Assembly (NCBI GenBank): GCA_963575745.1
Contig: CAUYUJ010015282.1
Span: 1,836,735 to 1,900,734 of the forward strand
Direction: 5' to 3'
Length of the DNA: 64,000 nucleotides
From: Prorocentrum cordatum
Taxonomy: Eukaryota; Sar; Dinophyceae; Prorocentrales; Prorocentraceae
Part shown: piece after piece, positions 48,763 through 57,042 of the stretch
How positions within the stretch are numbered: the first letter of the stretch is position 1
Layout: every line of letters starts with the position of its first letter
Program-made: the position numbers and the translations under genes
The notes under the pieces: generated by a model
What the model saw: only the letters and a program-made list of their open reading frames with translations
Told to the model about the DNA's origin: nothing
Database searches by the model: none

Positions 48763-48853
48763 CGTTTCTAGGGCAGTGTTCTAGGGCAGATGTTTCTAGG
48801 GCAGATGTGTTCAGAGTTTGGTTTCTAGGGCAGATGTTTTTAGAGTTTGGCTT
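48763..48853 (+). repeat. Short tandem repeat of TTTCTAGGGCAGATG
   Basis: TTTCTAGGGCAGTG, TTCTAGGGCAGATG, TTTCTAGGGCAGATG and, after a TGTTCAGAGTTTGG insert, TTTCTAGGGCAGATG, then TTTTTAGAGTTTGG. At least four copies with a second alternating word. Confidence 0.8.
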
Positions 48854-49539
48854 CAATGTTACGTTCGGGAACGCTTGCTTGGCGTGCCGCGGCGGCGGCT
48901 CCAGCGACACGCATGCGTTTCGAGCGGATAGCGCGTGCTCCGCTCAACAGGGCGGGAGGCACGGAAAGGCTCGGGGCGTGGACGCCTGGGGACCGCGAAG
49001 TGGCAAGCGTGTCGCGCCGAGGTGTGGTGGGCCAGGACGAGCGCAGCGACACGCGAGCCAAAAGGTGCTGACCGCATCGTGCCGAGGCACGTCCAGCGAA
49101 TCCCAAGGAGTTCGGCTCAGCTTCCTGGGTCCTCTGTTGGAGGATTTTGCTTTATTCATGCTTAGGAGTTCTTTCCTTGCATTTCAAGTGAACCTGTGCA
49201 ACGAACCGTTTCCAACAGCCGTCCTTCCCCTCCTTCTCCTTCTCCGCATCCATGTCCTCCTGGCGCTGTTGTTGGCCCCGGTTATGCTTCTGCGGCAGCC
49301 GTTGTTATTGCTCTTCAGCAACCTCATCTTCCTCCATAGCCTCTTCTGAAGCCTTGGCCCGCTGTCCCACATGACGATTACGAGAACACAGCTTCATGAT
49401 CTTAGGGCCTGCTGTTACATGATGCCTGCACGTGGACCCAAATCAGTATTGACATCTGCACTATTGGGGATCATCGCATTAGGGACCTGCTGGGCACGAT
49501 CCTGTGATTTTCTTTGATATTACATACAGCAGCAACTCA

Positions 49540-50130
49540 GGCCGGGGCCCCGTTGGCAGGGCCCGATGCAACTGCACCTTGCACAATGACCAGAAAACCC
49601 AGGCCACACGGGCAGTTCAGGGCGGGACCCTGGGGGACACCCTGCAATTACCAGAAAATCTGGCGCCTGGAATCATGGAGGAAACGAAGGGCGTGACCCG
49701 ATGGGCACAATCGGATGCAACGACCAGATGAGGGGACACAATGACCAGCACCCAATACAAACAGGCAGTATGCAACTCCAGAAAAAAAGGAATCCCAGGG
49801 AAGGATCTTATGGGCGGGACCCTATCCACAAAAGCCAGCAAACAGCAGCAACACAGGGAAAGACCGTGTGGGCGCGACCTTATGCAATTCATGGGGGGTG
49901 TGGCACATAGAGGCAACAAAGGGCGAAAGACCTTCGGGCGAGACCTTGTGCAACGAACGGAATGTGCGGCAGACAGTGGCAATGGAAGCCAATAGCCAGG
50001 ATCCTTTACACGTGCCCGGAACTCTAGCACACGGGGGCAGCAGAGGGCGGCATTGTGGTGGCGAGATTTGGTGCACTTAACGGAACAGCAACCACGCTTG
50101 GGCAATTCAGGTTGGGGTCCTACGGGCGGC
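49540..50130 (+). repeat. Degenerate tandem array, unit about 65 bp
   Basis: GGGCGGGACCCT/GGGCGCGACCTTATGCAA/GGGCGAGACCTTGTGCAA appears at about 49621, 49813, 49871 and 49937. It alternates with GCAACA(A/C)AGGGCGAAAGACC-type and CAGCAGCAACACAGGGAAAG words. Well-preserved units at 49871 and 49937 are 66 bp apart. Other units are diverged, so the copy number (about 8-9) is approximate. Confidence 0.7.
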
Positions 50131-50815
50131 AGGACTCCTACGCAATCACCACAAAAAATTGAAAACAGGTTTTGTACTCCAAGGAGTCTTGGTGGCAATT
50201 GGTCGTCAAACCACAGGTGTCGCCACCATCTGAGGACTACAGGCGCGTCTATGTGAGAAGGCTCGCCGCAACGACTACCCCACCCTTGTAAAACGTTGGA
50301 GAAAGGCGTTTGGATAGCAGAGGTTCTGGCCAGTCCCAGTCACACATTCTTACGTACAGGAATTCGAAAACGTAATTCTGTTCAGTTTGTGCGTGGCACA
50401 GAGACGGCGATGGACCGCGGAGCCCTGCTCCCTGGGACATCCCGTGCTCCCTTGCCATAGCCTTGTTGCACCTCCTCTTCCCCCATCTTTTGCTCTCCCT
50501 CCTGGGGGGGGGCAATCGGAATAGGACCAAGTTGTTGGCACCCCTTCTCCAATCATCTTGCCACCCTCGTCACCTTTGTTTGGCTTCCCGCAAGGGCGTG
50601 GGGAGCGCGATCAATGGACCGCGCGGGCTGAGGGTCTTGAATAATATGGCCGAGCTCACAGCCTTCACACAGGAGTTCAGCGCCGTTGTCCTGTTCAGCG
50701 GCTTCGGATCCAAGGCGGGCGAACGCACAAAATACAGCTGCTCCACACCACCTAACACTACGTTTCCTTGGCACAGGGGAGGGGTCGGAGGAGGATGTAA
50801 TCGCTTAGTTGTGCA
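50131..50815. other. Spacer upstream of the 50.8-kb ORF
   Basis: Open frames on both strands over 50570-50815 (plus: NNMAELTAFTQEFSAVVLFS; minus: PLNRTTALNSCVKAVSSAIL) are both protein-like, and I cannot decide between them. No SL relic found. Confidence 0.35.
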
Positions 50816-51472
50816 ATGAATTCCCCCCGCCAGGGGCAGTACGATAACATGAGTGAGGTCGAGGAGATATTGGAATTCATCGTCAAGGACCTCGACGCCG
50901 CGTTCGGGAAGAATTGGCTGGTGATGTATGGTGGTAGCCCTTACTTGGAGGATGTCAGGACGATTGCCCACGTGGCCCGCTTGCTTCGTAAAAAGTACGA
51001 GAAGATCTTGCTGGCAATACAGTGCGACTTCTACGGCAATGAGATGCTCTGCCCCTCAAACAAGGAGGAGTATGCCCACATGGAAGGTGGCGCCCTTTAC
51101 ACATACAAGACTCAGACAGTCATGGATGAGCACTTTCATAAAAAGTTTTTGTTCGGCGGTTATTACAGGTCCTGCATGCCCAAGCAAGATAAATTATGCG
51201 GTGCTTCATCAGTGTGGTATGGCAGTGAAATGAGTGCTCTGGACGTTCCGAACGCCCACGTAATCATCGGGGGTGGTTCGGTTGCTGCTGACGACGCCCA
51301 GGAGAGCTACAACAGGAAGATCCCCACGTTTTACGCCCGCACACGTAGGCGAAAGAAGCCGACGCAGGTCTTGAGACCAAAGTTGTCTGATCGTTACGGA
51401 CAGATGGAGCACTGGGCAAATGCACTGGGACTCCCGCGTGAGGAGTGGTTCCCGCGGGGTCCCGATATGTGA
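50816..51472 (+). CDS. Hypothetical protein, 218 aa
   Basis: ATG at 50816, TGA at 51470-51472. No interruption, balanced amino-acid composition and moderate GC make it one of the more credible intronless ORFs here. The N-terminus is acidic and helical (SEVEEILEFIVKDLDAAFGK). It is followed by NWLVMYGGSPYLEDVRTIAH and VARLLRKKYEKILLAIQCDF, which reads like an alternating beta/alpha fold with a Gly-Gly loop. Later come GGYYRSCMPKQDKLCGAS, a hydrophobic strand with a Gly-rich turn (NAHVIIGGGSVAADDAQES) and a basic tail (RTRRRKKPTQVLRPK). The two Gly-rich loops could contact a nucleotide or phosphate, but this is a guess. No family recognised, and no partner gene adjoins it. Confidence 0.5.
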   Translation: MNSPRQGQYDNMSEVEEILEFIVKDLDAAFGKNWLVMYGGSPYLEDVRTIAHVARLLRKKYEKILLAIQCDFYGNEMLCPSNKEEYAHMEGGALYTYKTQTVMDEHFHKKFLFGGYYRSCMPKQDKLCGASSVWYGSEMSALDVPNAHVIIGGGSVAADDAQESYNRKIPTFYARTRRRKKPTQVLRPKLSDRYGQMEHWANALGLPREEWFPRGPDM

Positions 51473-53994
51473 GTGCTGGCAGCCGTCTTTCCAGAGTGCT
51501 CGTGTAATCTTGTGTGCTCGGTTGGTTGTTCTGGCTCCTGTGATGGATTCGTCCTACCCTATCCTTCATCATCCGTCCCCTCCTCCCCCGGGAACCTCCC
51601 GGCAGTCGGACAGCGCCTCCAGGCACAGCAGCCTGCATTCGTGTCGATGGTAGATCTCGGCGTTTTTCTGCGTGGGGTTTATCCGAACGTCAGAGGACCC
51701 GCTTCTGATCCGTTGGACCGTCTGCCCGCCTTCATGTGGCGTTCCAGCTCAGTGCTAGCAAGTGGGCGGGGTCGAATGAAAAGCGTTGTTTTGGTGCTGT
51801 GCTCCATGGGGTGGGCAGTCCTCGCCCTAGAAGGCTGCATGCCCAGGCCCACTGGCCAAGTAGCCAGGGCCCCGCTGCTTGGGAGGAGGAGAACCCGAGG
51901 AGGCGGCTCTAGGGGCAACTGGGCATGTGTATGTTTTGCACGTCCGTCGATGCGATTGACTGTGCTGCCTGTTCCACCGTTCGTCTCTCCCTCTCTCTCT
52001 CGCTGCTGCCCTGACCTCCGACGACACGTTTTTGGGAATGACGTGGGCCTCGCGAGATCTCGACCAAATCCCCAGGAACAGTCTGTCGTCCCGGATCGTT
52101 TCTTGATGGCCCCAGAGCCTGAATAGGTTCTCAGGAGATCAGAATTACAAACAAAAACAAAAAAATCGGTGCCGATGTTTTCGCGGCGATGGAGGTATGG
52201 GCGCTCATTCACCCCAGCGTGGCGCTTCTGCCACGCATGGGCTTTACAGCGGCAGCGCCACAGAGATCGTTGCGAATGCAGAGCCAGAGGATGGACAAGG
52301 CACGAGGTAGGAAAGGGAGGAAGAGGTAGGAGGAGATAGAGGGGCGAGGCCCTCGCAAGAGTGTTTACGAATAGGAGAAATCGTGCCGAAGCGTTCCGCA
52401 GTGCTCCGGAGCGGCCGCGGCGACGAATGCGTCTCCCAGGCACGTTCGATCTCGGAGATCCCGTGTTATCCCGGTTGCCGCTGCACGAAAAAGCAGCCTT
52501 TGGCCAGGGTGACTTTGTGTGTGCGGCGTTCGGGGGGCGCTAGGGGGCCAAACCCAGGGCTCGAGCTAAACGATGTTTGGGCGATTTCGTGGACCGGCTT
52601 CGTTTTAATTTCGTTTTGGAGAAGGAGGGAGAGGAGGAGGAATGATATTGGTATGGCCTAAGAGGGCCCCCACGGGAGTCCCATGCCGACCCCTCAACCA
52701 TCATCATCTAGCCGTCAGTATCACCGCCATCGTTGCATCGTGCCCAGTTGTCAAACATTGTTGCAATCGCGGGGGTCGGACACCGAACCGAAACCAAAGT
52801 TTGGATTACGTGCGCATGCTTGGCACTGCACGTGTCGCACGTCGCCACAGGCAACAAAAACAAGAACGATAAACAGCAGCTGCAGGAGGACACCAGGAGG
52901 AGGAGAAGGAGGAATTAGGAAAGGAGTGCGGCGGCTGACAAGGCCATGGAATCCCGACAAACTGTCAGGGACCCAATTGCGTGTGAGTGTCGGCCATTTG
53001 CCCATGTTCGAAATTGCCATCTTGCAACTGGCTGGTTCACGAATGCTGCTTTTAGGCACTCGTGCAGGTCGCACTATTCAGTCACGCTTGTGCATAAATA
53101 TCCACACCGCTTTGCGGCACCACGTCTGGACCAAAACAGGTGCAGGAACCCTTGCAAGCCGCTTTGGAGGAGCAGCTCATCTTATAATGGGGTCACGACC
53201 TCGTACGTCCTGTAGTCGGCGTGCCCCGCGGTATTCGTTCATCAACCGGTCTCAAAATACGGTTCATACGTTCACACAGTCTTAGTATTGGGGTTTACTA
53301 GGTCTTCCATGGCATGAGCTGGACGAGAGCCCGCGGTCGTAGCGGATGTTCGCAGTAACAAAAATTATATTTACAGTCATGATGCATGTGGAGGTAGCCG
53401 TGTGTCGATAACTATGGTATTGGTGATGAGTTGCGCATGGCAACGGTGGCGATAATGACGATGCTGTCGATGATGGCCACCACCTGGGTTAACGCAACGA
53501 CGATGATAATACGAAGCACGATGATGATGACGGAGTCGTGTTAGATGACGTTGGCGTTACAGACGACGCGTTGGTGACAGGTTGCATGGAGGAGTTCGAG
53601 CACGTGTCACCGGCCACTAACAATTTCCGAACACCTGGGAATACCCTTGTAGGAGGAGGAAGAAGTTGACGACGAAGAAGCGAAGGGCGAGGTTTTGCCA
53701 ATGCAATGCGTCGACGGGCGTAGTGGAAAACCTCTGGGGTCTTCTCGGGTTGTTCCCGTGTAGTGGTTGGGCCTCTTGAGCCGTATTGATTTGGATGTAT
53801 TAGGGGTGTCCTTTTCAGGAGCCCATCAATTCCGTATACGTGCGAGCGAAATTCATAAGATGAGATGATGCGGAACTCACCCCGAGTGGATGGCACCCCA
53901 CGAAGAGACCATATGTAAATATATTTGGCATCCCGTAAACTGCACAGACTCACCCTTTCAGGGTCACGCCGTTTTCATGTGATTCCGAGTTTGC
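51473..53994. other. Spacer; no supported gene
   Basis: Mixed composition. Holds repeat copy 2 at 52555-52616 and ATG/GATGATG-rich low-complexity sequence at about 53400-53560. Frames on both strands are short or unconvincing. Confidence 0.45.
52555..52616 (+). repeat. Dispersed repeat, copy 2 of 2
   Basis: CAGGGCTCGAGCTAAACGAT, GTTTGGGCGATTTCGTGGAC and CGGCTTCGTTTTAATTTCGT-TT. Same strand as copy 1 at 48489-48550. Confidence 0.8.
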
Positions 53995-54370
53995 TTTGGT
54001 TGAAGATTGGGGCTCTTCGGGGCTGTTTGGGGGCTCTTTCGTGCTGTCCTGGGAGCCTCGACGGGCCCCTTTCGGCCGTCTTGCGGCCCTCTCGGGGCCT
54101 CTTTCAGCGTTCTTGCGCTGTCTGTGGCCCTCGAGGCCATCTAAGGGGCTCTCGTGCGGAGCCCTGTTGGGCTATATTAGCCCTTTTTGGGGGATCTCTT
54201 GGGGCCTTTCGGGCCTCCCTTGCAGAGAATGCGAGTTTGGTTGACAAGTCACTCGTCTTTCATTGTGTTTGCCTCTTGGAAGCATCTTCGGCGTCCTCTC
54301 GTGGCGCTCTTGGTGCGTCCTGGAGGCCTGTTGGGCCGTCCTGGGGCCATCTTCGGCCGTCTTGTGGCGT
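53995..54370 (+). repeat. Degenerate GGCCGTCTTG-type array, copy A
   Basis: Irregular recurrence of GGGGCTCTT, GGGCCTC, GGCCGTCTTG and GGCCATCTT words, about every 10-20 bp. A longer array of the same words lies at 63270-63905, so the pair flanks the 18-bp arrays and the LINE. Frames on both strands are open because stops are rare in the unit. Confidence 0.7.
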
Positions 54371-55037
54371 ACACGTGAATCTTGGCCTTTCCCGCGGTCG
54401 TTGTGGGTATGGTTTCCTCGCCCAGGGCGTTCAAATTGACCCGTCCAAGCCCGCTGGGCCATCCCCCCCAGAACAGTCTAGTCGGGGGGGGGAGGCAGCA
54501 GATCTTGGAACCGTTCGAAACCACCACTACACCCATCTCTCGGACGCGCTGCGCAGTCAGGACGAAATATGAAGGACTGCGCCCGATGCGGCAGGCCCTC
54601 TGGGCTGACCCATGTTTTGGCCATATTGGAGCGTGCCTCTTTATTGCTTGGGGCATGACGGGCGTCATGGCCCCCGCTCCCCTGTGACGCAACGCCCCGC
54701 CCCCCCCCAGTGCGCTCTGGACACTGCCGCCGTGCGCATCGGGATCTGCGTAAGTGCTTGCACAGGAATCCGCATAGGTGTCTGGTACACAGTCGTCATC
54801 GTCGTCGTCGTCGTCGTTGTCTTCGTCGTCGTCCCTTCTCGTTCGTCGCTCGTCGCTCGTCGCTCATCGTCGTCGTGCGCGCAGACGTGGCTGGAGCCTT
54901 TTTTTTATCCCGGGCTGGTGGCGGCAATCTTTTGGGGGGAGGTGGGGGGGGCCGATGGCGTCTCGTCTCGCGCCGGCGGCGTCTGGGAATGCTTAAGAAT
55001 GACCGAGGACGGGTAGCAGCAGCATGTCGGTGGCGAT
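54371..55037. other. Spacer with (TCG)n
   Basis: 54793-54880 is GTCGTC/CTCGTCG repeat ending in GCTCATCGTCGTCGTGCGCG, an end shared with 62360-62390. 54940-54960 is G-rich. 55005-55050 holds the inverted homologue of the sequence that follows the 18-bp array at 62.3 kb. Confidence 0.55.
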
Positions 55038-55322
55038 TTGCATCACAACGCGCGTGTACACCACAGTGCCTGCGTGCACCACTTCGCCTGTGTACACCAC
55101 ACCGCCTATGTGCACCACAGCAGCCGCGTGCAACACAGCACGTGTGCCACAGTGCTCGCGGGCACCACAGCGCTCGTGTACACCACAGCTCCTGCGTACA
55201 CCACATCCGCCGCGTGCAACACAGCACCAGTGCACACCACAATGCCTGCGTGCACTACAGCGCCTGTGTACACCACGGCGCTTGTGTGCACCACAGCAAC
55301 CGTGTGCAGCAGAGCACCATTG
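55038..55322 (-). repeat. 18-bp tandem array, minus orientation
   Basis: Units on the minus strand follow GCTGTGGTGTACACAGGC (plus strand GCCTGTGTACACCACAGC), about 15-16 copies. Beyond the array on the minus strand comes GCAAATCGCCACCGACATGC-TGCT, homologous to GCAGATCGCCACCTACACG-TTGCT after the array at 62.2-62.3 kb. Val/Thr-rich frames are repeat products. Confidence 0.9.
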
Positions 55323-55667
55323 TGGCATATAGAATGTTAGAAAGAATCCTTCTGACAAAATGGAGCGCTTGCGGATTCCACATTATAAACTTGTTTGATA
55401 TAGGATTTGGGTCCGTATGGAGAAAGGAGCGCCGTTGGAATCTACGAGTCCTTCCGGATCCGCCCGCATCATACTAGTTCCTCCGATCTGCGTCCAGGAC
55501 GGTCCAGGTAAATTAGTCGTCTGGGAACCAAGCTGCTTGATTCAATAGACCATTCTGCGGTGCACGCTGTGATGCGCACGCGCGTGGTAGCGCCGACAAG
55601 CACGACAGGGGGGAAGGGTGAGGGAGGAGGAGGAGGAGGAGGCAGAGGAAGAGGAGGGATTGGTGGA
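55323..55667. other. Spacer between the two inverted 18-bp arrays
   Basis: About 345 bp of unique sequence with a GGAGGA stretch near its end (55617-55660). It would be the loop if the flanking arrays pair. Confidence 0.5.
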
Positions 55668-55887
55668 GGTGTACACCAGCGTTGCGCTGCACGCGGATAT
55701 TGTGGTACAGACAGGCGCTGTGGTGTGCACGGGCGCTGCGGTGCACGCAAGTAGTGTGGTGTACACAAGCGCTGTGTTGCACATGGTTCTTGCGGTGTAC
55801 ACAGTCGTTGTGGTGTACACCGGCGTTGTGGTGCACGTGAGCACTGTGGTGTGCACAGGCGTTGCGTTGCACACGGCTGTTGCGGTG
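55668..55887 (+). repeat. 18-bp tandem array, plus orientation, abutting the SL
   Basis: About 12 copies of GCTGTGGTGTACACAGGC-like units (for example GTTGTGGTGTACACCGGC, GTTGTGGTGCACGTGAGC). The last unit, GTTGCGGTG, runs into the spliced leader without a spacer. Confidence 0.92.
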
Positions 55888-55909
55888 TCCGTAGCCATTT
55901 TGGCTCAAG
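55888..55909 (+). other. Perfect dinoflagellate spliced leader at the 5' end of a LINE
   Basis: All 22 bases equal the dinoSL with T in the variable first position (TCC, then GTAGCCATTTTGGCTCAAG). The next bases are ATACCACG, not GT, so this is not an SL RNA gene. It marks the 5' end of a trans-spliced transcript that was reverse-transcribed. A 143-nt leader separates it from the ORF1 ATG. Confidence 0.95.
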
Positions 55910-56052
55910 ATACCACGTCTCCCGAGAGGCGGCGTGGATACCGCTAGTCCGCGGACATACCCTGTTTGCGTTCCTTCCTCGGTCGAGCTGCGCGCTGCCG
56001 AGCTGAAGTCGCTGTCTTCTCGCCCCCAGCAGTTGGAGATATCTGGCCAGCG

Positions 56053-57042
56053 ATGTCTTCCTATTGGCTGTGCGGGTGCGGCGGCTACAACCCCTTCAAG
56101 CTGCAGGCGTGCGCCTTCTGTGGGCGCAGCAAGCAGCGGCGCTGGCAGGGCCAGAGCGGCGGCGGCGGGCGCGACGGCAAGGGCCCCCCAGGTGTCCGTG
56201 GGCGCGGGCAAGGCGGCGGCGGCGCCCCGCCGTGGCTGCGCACGGGGCCCAAGGGCGCCAGCGGCCAGCAGCCCACCCAGGAGGCCATCTTCTGGCCCAA
56301 GCTGGACGAGAAGGCCATCGAGCGGGCTGCGGCGCTCAGCGACGAGGCCTGGGCAGAGTACCGCAAGGTGCTCGCGAAGGCCACGGTCGCCAAGGTCGAC
56401 GCGCGCCGCGCCGTCGCCGCAGGCGGGCCAGGCGCCTGCGGGGCCTTCGCAGCGCACGAGGCCACCCAGAACTTCAAGCGCGTCGACCAGAGGGCGGTCG
56501 AGGCAGCCAAGACCGCGCAGCGCCTGGCGGCGGCCGCGGTCAAAGCGATGCTGGCGCTCGAGGAGGCGCAGCGCAAGTCCAAGGCCATCGAGGCAGAGCG
56601 CGAGGAGGCCAGGGCTGCCGCGGCCAAGGTCTTCGTCGTGCCTGAGGTCGTGCCCGCAGCCAGCCTCCTGGAGAAGCTTTCGGCCGTCGACCTTGCCGAG
56701 AAGTCGCCGCAGGACCTGCTCGCGGAGGCCATCGAGATGGTCAAGGCGGCGGCGCCGCCGCCTCCGCCTGCGGCTGCAGCGGCGGCGGCAGCTCCAGCGG
56801 CCCCAGCAGGCGGGGCAGGCGGCCACGCAGGTGCTGGCCCCATGGACGACACCGACGATGCGCCGCCCGCGCCCCCGCCCGACAGCATGGTCACCTTGCA
56901 GTCGTTCGTCAGCGAGTCGGATCCTGGTGGCCTGCTTATGGTGTGCGCTGACGACTCTGAGCGCAAGCGCCTGGCTACCGCCCTCAGCTGCCTCCGTGAG
57001 CACGTCGACAAGAAGACGCGGGCCGATGGACCCAAAGGGTAG
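56053..57042 (+). CDS. LINE ORF1: RanBP2-like zinc finger and coiled coil
   Basis: Probably the nucleic-acid-binding partner that coats the element's RNA. ATG at 56053, TAG 57040-57042, 329 aa. Residues 5-23 (WLCGCGGYNPFKLQACAFC) match a RanBP2-type finger (W-x-C...C-x3-N-x6-C-x2-C) except that the first Cys pair is C-x-C. A Gly/Arg/Gln-rich linker follows, then long Ala/Glu/Lys helices (about residues 80-205, for example AKTAQRLAAAAVKAMLALEE and AQRKSKAIEAEREEARAAAA) able to form a coiled coil. A Pro/Ala-rich hinge and an acidic tail with SMVTLQSFVSESDPGGLL end the protein. The frame is intact and very GC-rich. ORF2's ATG lies 17 nt before the end of this gene, so the two overlap. Confidence 0.8.
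   Translation: MSSYWLCGCGGYNPFKLQACAFCGRSKQRRWQGQSGGGGRDGKGPPGVRGRGQGGGGAPPWLRTGPKGASGQQPTQEAIFWPKLDEKAIERAAALSDEAWAEYRKVLAKATVAKVDARRAVAAGGPGACGAFAAHEATQNFKRVDQRAVEAAKTAQRLAAAAVKAMLALEEAQRKSKAIEAEREEARAAAAKVFVVPEVVPAASLLEKLSAVDLAEKSPQDLLAEAIEMVKAAAPPPPPAAAAAAAAPAAPAGGAGGHAGAGPMDDTDDAPPAPPPDSMVTLQSFVSESDPGGLLMVCADDSERKRLATALSCLREHVDKKTRADGPKG

Larger units (their letters stand above)
48084..49539. other. Spacer with short repeats
   Basis: Contains the dispersed repeat copy at 48489-48550 and the TTTCTAGGGCAGATG tandem at 48763-48853. Remaining frames are short and unsupported. Confidence 0.45.

Noticed and set aside
50570-50971. Minus-strand protein opposite the 50.6-50.9 kb sequence
   Set aside because: Protein-like over part of its length, but it overlaps the better-supported plus-strand ORF at 50816 and mirrors another open plus-strand frame. 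The strand cannot be decided, so it is not listed as a gene.
55888-55990. SL RNA gene
   Set aside because: The 22-nt leader is perfect, but it is followed by ATACC rather than a GT donor. No Sm-binding AT-rich site or compact intron half is visible, and it leads into a protein-coding element.
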